NCBI GenBank assembly: GCA_963737575.1
Contig: CAVTTJ010000005.1
Coordinates: 818,275 to 882,274 of the forward strand
Source of the DNA: VRUE01 sp963737575
GTDB taxonomy: Bacteria > Actinomycetota > Thermoleophilia > Solirubrobacterales > 70-9
DNA length: 64,000 nucleotides
Direction: 5' to 3'
In this document: positions 8,031 to 15,565 of the stretch, piece after piece
Numbering within the stretch: position 1 is the first letter of the stretch
Layout: the number at the start of each line of letters is the position of its first letter
Notes under the pieces: generated by a model
What the model was told of the DNA's origin: nothing
The model's input: the letters and a program-made list of their open reading frames with translations, nothing else
The model's database searches: none
Program-made: the position numbers and the translations under genes

Positions 8031-8234
8031 ATGGCAGCCTTCGATCCCTACATGGCGCTCATCCAAAGCCGACGCGCCGAGCTGACTCAGCGCACGACCT
8101 GTGTTCTTGAGGCCCAAAGGGCGGGAGAGGGCAGTTCCGCCTACCTCGAGCTATCCCTAATCGAAGACGAGCTGGAGTTCTTGAACTCCCTCGCCCGCCA
8201 GCTCCACACCGAGCAGCAGACCCAGATTCAGTAA
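8031..8234 (+). CDS. Small hypothetical protein, paralogue of the next gene
   Basis: This 67-residue protein starts at an ATG five bases after GGAGG. It is helical and charged: ALIQSRRAELTQR near the start, LIEDELEFLNSLARQL near the end. The next ORF has the same layout (IQRRAADLTAR, LIQGEVEFLTVISREL), so the two are diverged tandem copies. Small helical pairs are common among phage accessory genes, but I cannot name a function. Confidence 0.55.
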   Translation: MAAFDPYMALIQSRRAELTQRTTCVLEAQRAGEGSSAYLELSLIEDELEFLNSLARQLHTEQQTQIQ

Positions 8235-8274
8235 CCCCCCCGACCCCGAACAGCGGCGACCGTAGGCTCGATCT

Positions 8275-8490
8275 ATGTCCTACCTCGAGCTGCTTCCGAT
8301 GATCCAGCGCCGAGCCGCCGACCTCACGGCCCGGGCCGAAGCGACTGCCGCCCTTTCCGCGACGGGCGAGTGCAGCTCCACCGGGATCGAGCTGGACCTG
8401 ATCCAGGGCGAGGTCGAGTTCCTGACCGTCATCAGCCGCGAGCTGCTCGCAGAGCGCCGCGCAGACGTTCAGGCGCTCCGCGAAGGCTGA
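8275..8490 (+). CDS. Small hypothetical protein, paralogue of the previous gene
   Basis: This 71-residue protein begins MSYLELLPMIQRRAADLTAR and contains LIQGEVEFLTVISRELLAER. It shares the IQxRRAxLTxR and LIxxExEFLxxxxRxLxxE pattern with the 67-residue protein just upstream. Its ribosome site is weak. Two predicted helices flank a Ser/Thr-rich centre. It may be a structural or regulatory phage accessory protein. Confidence 0.5.
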   Translation: MSYLELLPMIQRRAADLTARAEATAALSATGECSSTGIELDLIQGEVEFLTVISRELLAERRADVQALREG

Positions 8491-8651
8491 CCCCGAACAT
8501 CGGCCCCCGCAAGAATTGGAAGTGACCCCGAGGTCCCCGGTTCTTGACTGCCGGGTCAAGGTCCTGACCTAGACGCTCTGAGGGTCGAGCAAAAGAAACG
8601 CAACCGGCGCGATGCGTCGGGCGCTCGACACTGAGAAAGCAGGACCAACAG

Positions 8652-9062
8652 ATGGATACGCAGCGCTACAAGGAACTGAAGGCCAAGCTGAACTTGGCCT
8701 TCCCAGAAGCCGGCCCCGAGATCGACACCTCCAAGGTGAAGTCCCTCGGTGACATCTCCGAGAAAGGAGAAGGCCGCCGAAATCAAGTCGATGAATGACG
8801 AGCTCGATGTGCTCAAGGCTGAGTACGCCGAGGTCGAGCAGGCCCAGAAGGACCGCTCCGGCCCCGGTAACGGGCATCCTCTGCCCGAGGGCGCCGGCTG
8901 GAAGGCCGGAAGCAACCCGGCGACCCACGTAGGTTGGAAGTCCGGTCACTGGGGCGACGCGTTCACGAAGGAGCTGGGGCAGATCAGCACCAAGGGGCTA
9001 ATCACCTCTGGCACCGTGACCGTGCCCTCGCTGACGGAAGGCATCGTTCCGATTCAGGATCG
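8652..9062 (+). pseudogene. Remnant of a phage HK97-type major capsid protein (N-terminal part)
   Basis: The reading starts MDTQRYKELKAKLNLAFPEA after AGGA, loses frame near 8763, and resumes in the +1 frame as KAAEIKSMNDELDVLKAEY, a coiled-coil delta-domain-like segment. It then reads KGLITSGTVTVPSL, a sequence typical of the start of the mature HK97 capsid fold. It breaks off after VPIQDR at about 9062, where tail-like sequence begins in another frame. Only the first 135 or so residues remain of a protein usually over 300 long. Confidence 0.5.
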
Positions 9063-9745
9063 GGCCGCTACGCGATCGCCGGAACCTCAGAACCGACTTC
9101 GGCGAAGGTCAGCGTCGACGTCACCCCGGAAGTGTCGCCCTCGCTCAACTCTTGGCGCCGCGGAGTCTTCCTGCGCTACACGAATACGGAAAACTGGCTG
9201 ATGGCAGCGGTGGTGGATTATTCCGAACTCGGGAAATCCTCCGGTCATCGGTGCCTGATCGTCGTCAAGCGAGTCGCGGGAGTGACTACAACGCTGGGCG
9301 GTGTCCTGGCCGCGGAAATCGCGTACAACAGCTCCGTACGCATCGCGCTCCAGGCCGAAGCCTCCGGGAACTGGAAGGCGTGGCTCTATCCGGCGTCGAC
9401 CACGGGGGAACCGGCCCCGCTCCTCACGGGCCAGGACTCTGTTCTCGCCACGGGGGGACCCCTGGCGAAAGGCAAGAGCGGCTTCTACGACGCCGAACCT
9501 TCACCAGCGTCCTGAAACGGAAGTACGACAACTTCATCGTTACCGAAATCGAACCCGCTCAGGTCGTCTGCTACTCGGGCAAACAGGCCGAATGGCGCTC
9601 CGACAGCTTCCTGCGCCAGGACTCAACCGGGACCTACTACGGCGAAGTATCCAACCGGGGCGGTCGGTTCTACCTCCAGCCGGGAGGCAAGGCGGGGATC
9701 AAAAACCGGATCGTCGTCGCCCTTCGGCGAAACGACACCACCACC
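9063..9745 (+). pseudogene. Remnant of a phage tail/structural protein
   Basis: From GRYAIAGTSEPTSAKVSVDV the frame encodes beta-rich sequence (RRGVFLRYTNTENWLMAAVV, IALQAEASGNWKAWLYPAST), which I take to be a LamG/concanavalin-like phage structural module. The frame slips near 9498 and continues as KYDNFIVTEIEPAQVV and FLRQDSTGTYYGEV up to VALRRND. Both ends are fused to unrelated phage genes, so it is an internal fragment. The family assignment is from memory of similar actinobacterial phage proteins and is tentative. Confidence 0.4.
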
Positions 9746-9961
9746 TTCGCCTCCCTGATGATTGCCGCCGGCGTCAACGCCAAGGCCCTCCAGACCTTCA
9801 TGGGCCACGCAAACGTCTCGATCACCCTCGACCGCTACGGCCATCTGATGCCGGGGTCGGAGGCCGAGGCCGCGGGCCTGCTCGACACATACCTCGCCGC
9901 GCAGCGGGAGCGCCAGGAGGAGGCGGCTCGGGGTGCTGGCGGGGTGGCCCGGGTCGCATGA
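9746..9961 (+). pseudogene. C-terminal remnant of a tyrosine recombinase (phage integrase)
   Basis: FASLMIAAGVNAKALQTFMG, then HANVSITLDRYGHLMPG, is the end of a tyrosine recombinase: the Arg-H-T-F-A-S helix, the LGH-like MGHA, and the catalytic Tyr in DRYGHLMP. The N-terminal and core domains, with the first catalytic Arg, are gone. The fragment is fused in frame to tail-protein sequence (RRND-TTTFASL). It points toward the right attachment repeat, the normal position of an integrase next to attP. Confidence 0.75.
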
Positions 9962-10037
9962 ATCTATAATGGGACGGCTCCCAAAATCGTCGCAGCCCGC
10001 GGCCCAGTCGGCTCGCGGCTTCGGGATGTGGGCCGCC

Positions 10038-10454
10038 CTATTCGCAGGCCGATTCGGTGGCGCCCTCGAGTTCTTCGGAAGCCTTTACTGCGCTGCTGAT
10101 CTCCGGCGCGAGCAGGAGAAGTTCCTGGGTCGTCGGGGACGGGGGCAGCTTGTCGATGGAGTCGGTGAGGCTCGAGACGGAGGATTCCAGCGCGCTCGTC
10201 TCGCTTGGGAAATCTTCTTTCGCCGAGGTCACGACCGCGTCCGCATTCTTCTGGACCGTCGTCAGGTCTGCTTCCAGGACGGCCAAGGAGCCGCTTTCGA
10301 GTTCAACGACTCCGAGTTCGTGGACCGATGCTTCGAGCTTGCTCACATCCGAGCAATATTCCGGCTTGCTGCTACTCCCGCAGCCGGTCACCGCAACGAC
10401 TATCGCCGCCAGCGCCATCGAAGAGATCAAGGCCGTGCGGAGGTGCGGCTTCAC
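10038..10454 (-). CDS. Secreted lipoprotein of unknown function
   Basis: This 138-residue protein starts at GTG with MKPHLRTALISSMALAAIVV and a lipobox ending VTGC, so it should be lipid-anchored on the outer face of the membrane. The mature part is helical and Ser/Leu-rich, with two further cysteines (YCSDVSK near the start, ESACE at the end) that may pair. It lies on the opposite strand to the phage remnants, just inside the right boundary, so it may be cargo of the element or host DNA trapped by rearrangement. Confidence 0.65.
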   Translation of the reverse strand: MKPHLRTALISSMALAAIVVAVTGCGSSSKPEYCSDVSKLEASVHELGVVELESGSLAVLEADLTTVQKNADAVVTSAKEDFPSETSALESSVSSLTDSIDKLPPSPTTQELLLLAPEISSAVKASEELEGATESACE

Positions 10455-10518
10455 AGGGGGTGATCATAGTTGGCCCGTCATTGGCGGGGCCGAGACGATT
10501 GCGTCTGTTCTGCGTGAC

Positions 10519-10550
10519 TGGCGAACAGAATGGCGAACGAGTGGCGAACG
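10519..10550 (+). repeat. Arm-type sites, right end
   Basis: TGGCGAAC occurs three times in direct orientation at 10519, 10531 and 10542; the last two extend to TGGCGAACG. The spacing is 11-12 bases. The orientation and core match the pair at 7042-7063. Confidence 0.5.
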
Positions 10551-10597
10551 GAACGCCCAAACCGCTCAAGAATGCCGGTTCCGGCACCCCTAACCTA

Positions 10598-10609
10598 GAT
10601 GTATTTCAT
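10598..10609 (+). repeat. Right attachment-site-like direct repeat
   Basis: GATGTATTTCAT, identical to 6937-6948, reads MYFI then TAG. With its flanks it forms the perfect palindrome CCTAGATG-tattt-CATCTAGG, which suits a recombinase core site. It is probably the original 3' end of the Rrf2 gene. Confidence 0.65.
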
Positions 10610-10628
10610 CTAGGGCTCGCGCCTCAGC

Positions 10629-11264
10629 TCAGCTCCCGGCCCGGTAGGTGATGCCGCCCAGCGCGGCAAGTTCTTCCCCCGAGGCGACCACGTTGCCGGC
10701 TTGGAATGGTCCAGCCGACCCTCCGAAAATGAACACGCCGGCTTTGTTGATCTGTTCGAAGGCCTGAAGCGTGCCGCTTGCGGGGCGATAGCCGGGGGGA
10801 AGGTTAAAGATGATGGGGCCGCTGCCTCTTTTCACAAACCCTTCCAGGTGGACGATCCCGAAGGCGTCCTTGTAGAAACCGGCCTGCTGAAAGCCCAATG
10901 CACCTTCCGAGGGGAAGTTTGTGGCGCCGTTTTCGAACCCGGGCTGCCCAGGCGCTCCGATTAGTCGGATCGGTTCGGCCGGTGGAATCGAATCGGCGCT
11001 GGCGGCGTGGGTCGCGCTCGGCACCGTGCCCAGCTTCGCCAGGTTGATCTGCTTGCCGGTCAAGGTGCCTTTCTTGACCTTGGCGGCCGTGATCGCTTCT
11101 TTCTTCACTTTCGCGGTGGTGACCGCGTTCTTACTGAGCTGCTTGGCGCCGACGCTGTTCTTCGGCAGCTGGGTGGCGGCGTACGAGGCGCCGCCCAGGG
11201 CGATGAACACCGCCACGGTCGCCATCACATTCGCGTAGGTCAGCTTGCTGCGCAGGTTCTTCAT
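10629..11264 (-). CDS. Secreted/surface protein with LPKNSVG-type repeats
   Basis: The ATG at 11264 follows GAGAGGGAG and opens a signal or anchor segment (MKNLRSKLTYANVMATVAVF). Next comes a tract of short imperfect repeats (LPKNSVGAKQLSKNAVTTAK, KKEAITAAKVKKGTLTGKQI) of about 10 residues each. The C-terminal 110 residues look like a small beta domain. This N-terminal module is common in many paralogues of Solirubrobacterales and is one reason for the taxonomic guess. Its role is unknown; the repeats suggest an extended exported fibre-like stalk. Confidence 0.7.
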   Translation of the reverse strand: MKNLRSKLTYANVMATVAVFIALGGASYAATQLPKNSVGAKQLSKNAVTTAKVKKEAITAAKVKKGTLTGKQINLAKLGTVPSATHAASADSIPPAEPIRLIGAPGQPGFENGATNFPSEGALGFQQAGFYKDAFGIVHLEGFVKRGSGPIIFNLPPGYRPASGTLQAFEQINKAGVFIFGGSAGPFQAGNVVASGEELAALGGITYRAGS

Positions 11265-11477
11265 AGGGGCTCCCTCTCTCGAAAAGAATCGATCCTCAGA
11301 CGAACCCGACTCTCGCAGGTCGGTGCCGGACGAGCCCAATAGGTTTCAGCCCGAAGCATTGGGCTATCGCGGTTGGCGTGGTTGGACTTCTTGCGGTCAT
11401 TGTGCCCGTCGGTGCGCTGGACAGCCGATTGGATTGCACGCCTCGACGGCTGAGAGACGAGGGCATTTCCCGGCGGC

Positions 11478-11618
11478 TCAGCGCCGCCGTTCGAACCAGG
11501 TGACCAGGGCGGGCCAGAAGCGAATCAGGAGGATCACGGCGATCAGGGCCACGATCACGATCCAGCTGCCGTGGAGGGCGTGTCGAAAAAGAAGGCGCTG
11601 CCCGAGGGCGAGTGGCAT
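11478..11618 (-). CDS. Small single-span membrane protein
   Basis: This 46-residue ORF starts at ATG 11618. It has one hydrophobic helix (SWIVIVALIAVILLIRFWPA) and a basic C-terminus (WFERRR), which predicts an inner tail by the positive-inside rule. It is not a recognised family. A 7-bp hairpin (11334-11364, GCCCAAT/ATTGGGC) lies in the spacer between it and the LPKNSVG gene. Confidence 0.45.
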   Translation of the reverse strand: MPLALGQRLLFRHALHGSWIVIVALIAVILLIRFWPALVTWFERRR

Positions 11619-11650
11619 CTCTCGATGGTAGGCGTGCGGACCTCGAGTGC

Positions 11651-11881
11651 TCAGTCCTTGAAGAGGACCTTCGCGAACAGCCACCCGAAGAAGCGGGTCC
11701 CGGACATGAACAGGGCCGCGTAGATCGCGCCGATCACAGGTGCCGCGAGGACGAGGGCGGTGGGAGCGTCGGTGGAGAGGAGCGCCAGGCTGACGCCGAG
11801 GACGGCGGCGAGGAAGCAGGTCTTCCAGTTGAAGCGCCGCCTGAGGGTCTCCGTCGCGGGACGGCGGTCGGGAGCGGTCAT
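11651..11881 (-). CDS. Small two-span membrane protein
   Basis: This 76-residue protein (from ATG at 11881) has a basic N-terminus (TETLRRRFNWKTC), two hydrophobic helices (LAAVLGVSLALLSTDAP, ALVLAAPVIGAIYAALFM) and the end FFGWLFAKVLFKD. An in-frame ATG further upstream exists but overlaps the divergent gene. The function is unknown. It lies just upstream of the 46-residue membrane protein, so the two may be cotranscribed. Confidence 0.5.
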   Translation of the reverse strand: MTAPDRRPATETLRRRFNWKTCFLAAVLGVSLALLSTDAPTALVLAAPVIGAIYAALFMSGTRFFGWLFAKVLFKD

Positions 11882-11934
11882 CTCCCGGGGTCCATCGGCA
11901 TCTGACGCCCTGGCGTTTAGCCTACGCCGGTCAG

Positions 11935-12195
11935 ATGAGGTTCCGGAGGAAACCGAAAGGGGTGGCAACGGGCGTGAAAATGGACGTCACCGCCACGATC
12001 AAGCGGTCGGCCGCGATCGTGATCGGCATCGCCGGGCTGATCGTCGTCCTGATCCTGGTCTGGATCGGCGGCGAGCTGCACTATCGGAACTGCCTGGCCG
12101 AAGTCGATCTGAAGCACCCGGTCGTCCTCAAGGAGACGGCGACGCAAACGGCTGAACGCGAAGAAGCGATCAACTCCTGCTCGCGCTGGCCCTAG
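11935..12195 (+). CDS. Small single-span membrane protein
   Basis: This 86-residue protein has a basic start (MRFRRKPKGVATGVKMD), one transmembrane helix (AIVIGIAGLIVVLILVWIGG) and about 40 outer residues with two cysteines (RNCLAEVD, INSCSRW). ATG at 11935 or the downstream GTG at 11962 could be used. It diverges from the two-span membrane protein. The family is not recognised. Confidence 0.5.
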   Translation: MRFRRKPKGVATGVKMDVTATIKRSAAIVIGIAGLIVVLILVWIGGELHYRNCLAEVDLKHPVVLKETATQTAEREEAINSCSRWP

Positions 12196-12204
12196 AGCCG
12201 GCGG

Positions 12205-13842
12205 TCAGCGCAGAACGATGCTGACCTTTTTCAGGGTCCTACTGCCGCCGGCTCCGATCGCCGCGACTTCGAGCGCGGCACGGACCCTACGGCCTGCATT
12301 CCTCGCGTCCCTGGCACGATCGAAGACCGTCTTCTTCATCTTCAACCGCATCTCGACCGGGATGCCGGCCGCCTCCGAGCTCAGTCGCACCACGCTCATG
12401 CCGGGCGGCTTGCACGCTTGCGGATCGCAGGCAAGCATGGAGCTTCTCGAGGCGCCGCCCTGCGGTTTCGATATCCGCAGACCGCCGCTCGCTCGCAGGT
12501 CGCAGGTCTCGTCGCAGGTCGCGACCACGTTGACGTAGCGGCGAAGCTTCTGCGACCCCCCCTTGACCGTCAGGCCCGGTGGCGTCTTGTCGCCGTTGGG
12601 CCCGGGGGGAGGGCGTTCAGGTGGCGGCGGACAAGTGCAAGCGATAGGCGTCGGACACGCGGCGCCGGCTTCGGCAGAGGACGCGACGCGGTAGGCCATC
12701 TCGGTCGTCAGCACGTAGACGCAGCCGCGCGAGTCTTCCCCGAAACCGCGCAGCTGGCCTTCGGGGATCGAGATCCCGGCCGGCTGCGGGTCGGCGCCCG
12801 GGGCGCTCAGGTTGAGGGTCCTCAGATCGGTGCGGCAGAGGTCCCCGTAGAGGTAGCGGCCGGTCAGCCCGGTCAACCGTTGGTCGCGGACGACGTATCC
12901 GCCGAGGATCGCGCAGCCGGTGGTCTCTTCGGAGGGGCCGCTGTGCGGGTACTCGAAGACGGGTTCAGTCAGTCCCGGTTGTGGGGGCGGCGAGGGACAG
13001 AACCCCTCGCAGATCGGCCAGCCGAGGTTGGCGCCGGCGAGGGTGGTGGCCGCCGGGGTCCCGGTCGGGAGGCCGACGTCGACCTCCTCCCAGGTCCCCT
13101 CGCCGACGTCTCCGACAACCAGTTCGCCGTCGGGGCCGAACGACGCGCGGTAGGGATTGCGCAGCCCGATCGAGTAGATCGCCGACTTGAAGTCTTCGGG
13201 GAAGGTCGGGTTCGACTCCGGCACGCTGTATGTCGGTTCCCCGGGTGGGTTGCCGGGGTCGATCCGCAGGACCTTGCCGTAGAAGTTGTTGATGGACTGG
13301 GCGTTCGAGCTGTTGGCGTCGTCGCCCAGCGTGATGTAGAGGAGCCCTTCGGGCCCGAACATGATCTGGCCGCCGTTGTGGTTGCCGGCGCCGTGCTCGG
13401 TCGAGAAGACGAGCCGCGCCGAGCTCTCATTGGCGACATTGGGGTCCGCGGAGCGGTGGTACTCGACGATCCGGATCTGGCCCGCTTCGGCTTCCGGGTC
13501 GAGTTCGTCGGGGCCGGCGGCGACGGTGAAGACGTAGAAGAGGCCGCTGGTCGCGTAGTCGGGGGGGAAGGCGATCGATAGAAGCCCGCGCTCGACGTCG
13601 GTGTCGACGTTGGGCACCGTGAGGAATGGTTTCGCCAGCAGTTCCCCGTTTTCGACGATTCGCACGCCGCCTCCGCGTTCGACGATGAAGACGCGCGGGT
13701 CGGCGGGGGGCGAGGTGGCGAAGACCGGTTCGCTGGCGAAGGAGCCGGGCGAGGCGAGTGGGACGAGCGTCGCGGCCGAGGCGGCGCCCGGCAGCAACAT
13801 CAGCGCCGCCAGTGCGGCGAGGATTGCTCCCCTGCATCTCAT
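12205..13842 (-). CDS. Secreted PQQ-type glucose/sorbosone dehydrogenase-like protein
   Basis: This 545-residue exported beta-propeller starts MRCRGAILAALAALMLLPGA, a signal peptide cut near AASAAT, hence the ATG at 13842. GSDH-family blocks follow: ERGLLSIAFPPDY, HNGGQIMFGPEGLLYITLGD, and GLRNPYRASFGPDGELVVGD. These enzymes oxidise aldose sugars with PQQ, but many members are uncharacterised or bind no PQQ. After residue about 430 a Cys/Pro-rich linker leads to a roughly 115-residue C-terminal domain starting at TPPGLTVKGG. It diverges from cysK with 38 bases between the starts. Confidence 0.75.
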   Translation of the reverse strand: MRCRGAILAALAALMLLPGAASAATLVPLASPGSFASEPVFATSPPADPRVFIVERGGGVRIVENGELLAKPFLTVPNVDTDVERGLLSIAFPPDYATSGLFYVFTVAAGPDELDPEAEAGQIRIVEYHRSADPNVANESSARLVFSTEHGAGNHNGGQIMFGPEGLLYITLGDDANSSNAQSINNFYGKVLRIDPGNPPGEPTYSVPESNPTFPEDFKSAIYSIGLRNPYRASFGPDGELVVGDVGEGTWEEVDVGLPTGTPAATTLAGANLGWPICEGFCPSPPPQPGLTEPVFEYPHSGPSEETTGCAILGGYVVRDQRLTGLTGRYLYGDLCRTDLRTLNLSAPGADPQPAGISIPEGQLRGFGEDSRGCVYVLTTEMAYRVASSAEAGAACPTPIACTCPPPPERPPPGPNGDKTPPGLTVKGGSQKLRRYVNVVATCDETCDLRASGGLRISKPQGGASRSSMLACDPQACKPPGMSVVRLSSEAAGIPVEMRLKMKKTVFDRARDARNAGRRVRAALEVAAIGAGGSRTLKKVSIVLR

Positions 13843-13880
13843 CGCCCTCAAAGGTAGCGATGCCGGGCGATACTTCCCCG

Positions 13881-14804
13881 ATGCGAATTCATGCGGAGGC
13901 ATCGGAGACGGTCGGCGGCACGCCGCTCGTCGCGCTGCGGCGGCTCGGTGAGGGCGTCGGCGCCGAGGTCTGCGCCAAGCTCGAGTACCTCAACCCCGGC
14001 GGCTCGGTCAAGGACCGGATCGGGGTCGCGATGATCGACGCCGCCGAGGAGGCGGGTGAGATCGCCCCCGGCCGAACGGTGATCGTCGAGCCGACCAGCG
14101 GCAACACCGGAATCGCTCTGGCGATGGTCTGCGCGGCACGCGGCTACGAGCTGATCCTGACGATGCCCGAGGGGATGAGCCGCGAGCGGGCGAAGCTGCT
14201 GCGCGCGTACGGAGCCGAGGTCCGCGAGACCCCCTCGATGGGAGGGATGAACGAGGCTGTCGAGCTCGCCGAGCGGATCCGGGACCAGCGCAAGGGGTTC
14301 ATGCCGCAGCAGTTCTCCAACCCCGCGAACCCCGAGATCCACCGCCGTACCACCGCCGAGGAGATCTGGAACGACTGCGACGGGGAGATCGGCGCCTTCG
14401 TCACCGGCGCCGGGACCGGGGGGACGATCACCGGCGTCGGCCGGATGCTGCGCGAGCGCAGCCCCGAGACGCTGGTCGTCGCCGTCGAGCCGGCGACCTC
14501 GCCGGTTCTCTCCGGCGGCGCACCCGGCCCGCACAAGATCCAGGGAATCGGTCCGGGCTTCGTCCCCGAGGTCCTCGACCGCTCGGTCATCGACGAGGTG
14601 ATGACCGTCGACGACGAGGAGGCGCTCGAGACCGCCCGCCTCGCGGCCCGCAAGGAGGGCATCCTGGCCGGGATCTCGGCCGGGGCGAACATCAGGGCGG
14701 CGCTCGAGGTCGCCGGGCGGCCTGACCTTGCCGGGAAGCGGGTCGTGACGATCGTCTGCGACTCGGGCGAGCGCTACGTGTCCCTACCCTTCTTTGCACC
14801 GTGA
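13881..14804 (+). CDS. cysK: Cysteine synthase A
   Basis: This PLP enzyme makes L-cysteine from O-acetylserine and sulphide. It has 307 residues. The PLP lysine is in LNPGGSVKDRIG, the substrate loop is PTSGNTGIAL, and TGAGTGGTITGVGRML binds the PLP phosphate. ATG at 13881 gives the usual short N-terminus. It overlaps the cysE start by four bases (GTGA), so the two steps of cysteine synthesis are coupled. The order cysK-cysE and the normal length suggest it is fully functional. Confidence 0.9.
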   Translation: MRIHAEASETVGGTPLVALRRLGEGVGAEVCAKLEYLNPGGSVKDRIGVAMIDAAEEAGEIAPGRTVIVEPTSGNTGIALAMVCAARGYELILTMPEGMSRERAKLLRAYGAEVRETPSMGGMNEAVELAERIRDQRKGFMPQQFSNPANPEIHRRTTAEEIWNDCDGEIGAFVTGAGTGGTITGVGRMLRERSPETLVVAVEPATSPVLSGGAPGPHKIQGIGPGFVPEVLDRSVIDEVMTVDDEEALETARLAARKEGILAGISAGANIRAALEVAGRPDLAGKRVVTIVCDSGERYVSLPFFAP

Positions 14805-15532
14805 TCGAGGCACTGAACAGGGTGCTGCGCGAGGTTCGGGCCGACGTCAGGGCCGCCCGCGAGCGCGACCCCGCCTCGAAGGGCGTCTCGACATTCGAGA
14901 TCCTGACCGGGTGGGCGGGGGTTCAGGCGCTGCTCGCCCACCGCATCGCCCACGCCCTGCACGGAGCTGGAGTTCCGATCATCCCGCGGACGATCGCCTA
15001 CCTGAGCCGCGCGATCACGGGGGTCGAGATCCACCCGGCCGCTCGGATCGGCGACGAGCTCTTCATCGACCACGGATCCGGCGTCGTGATCGGCGAGACG
15101 GCCGAAATCGGCGAGCGGGTGACCCTCTACCAGGGGGTGACCCTCGGCGGAACCGGTTTCCAGCCCGGGAAGCGCCACCCTACGCTCGGCGACTACGTCA
15201 CCGTCGGCTCGGGGGCGAAGCTGCTCGGCCCGATCTCGGTCGGCGACGGGGCCAAGATCGGCGCCAACACCGTCGTCGTCGAGGACGTCCCGCCCGGGTC
15301 GACCGTCGTCGGCAACCCGGGCCATCCGGTACGGGTCGAAGGGCGGCGGGTCGAAGGCCCCGACACGGACTGGATCCACCTCCCGGACCCGATCGCCGAG
15401 GCGATCAAGCGGCTCTCGGAGCGGATCGCGGACGTCGAGCGGCGCCTCGCCGAGCTCGACGGCGACGGCCGGCGGACCGCCGAGGAGCCCGAGCCGCAGC
15501 CCCGGACCGGGCGCTCCTCGGCCGGAGGCTGA
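14801..15532 (+). CDS. cysE: Serine O-acetyltransferase
   Basis: It acetylates serine with acetyl-CoA, the first step of cysteine synthesis, and usually forms a complex with CysK. The protein has 243 residues from GTG. An N-terminal helical region precedes left-handed beta-helix hexapeptide repeats with IDHGSGVVIGETAEIGERVT and LYQGVTLGGTGFQPGKRHP, holding the catalytic Asp-His pair. The tail after residue about 185 has a coiled stretch (IKRLSERIADVERRLAEL) and an acidic Pro-rich end, longer than the minimal enzyme. I cannot identify the C-terminal Ile that docks into CysK. Confidence 0.88.
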   Translation: MIEALNRVLREVRADVRAARERDPASKGVSTFEILTGWAGVQALLAHRIAHALHGAGVPIIPRTIAYLSRAITGVEIHPAARIGDELFIDHGSGVVIGETAEIGERVTLYQGVTLGGTGFQPGKRHPTLGDYVTVGSGAKLLGPISVGDGAKIGANTVVVEDVPPGSTVVGNPGHPVRVEGRRVEGPDTDWIHLPDPIAEAIKRLSERIADVERRLAELDGDGRRTAEEPEPQPRTGRSSAGG

Positions 15533-15565
15533 GCCTTCCGCCACTCCCTCTATTCTCGGCTGGAG

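Larger units (their letters stand above)
6937..10609. mobile_element. Degenerate integrated phage-like element in the 3' end of the Rrf2 gene
   Basis: GATGTATTTCAT occurs at 6937-6948, inside the Rrf2 stop region, and again at 10598-10609. Both copies read MYFI plus a stop, as expected when an element recombines into a gene's 3' end and restores the coding end. Just inside each repeat are direct copies of TGGCGAACG (two at the left, three at the right), placed like integrase arm sites. Between them are small unknown ORFs, fused remnants of capsid, tail and tyrosine integrase genes, and a lipoprotein gene. The element is about 3.66 kb, lacks an intact integrase, and is probably immobile. Confidence 0.7.
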
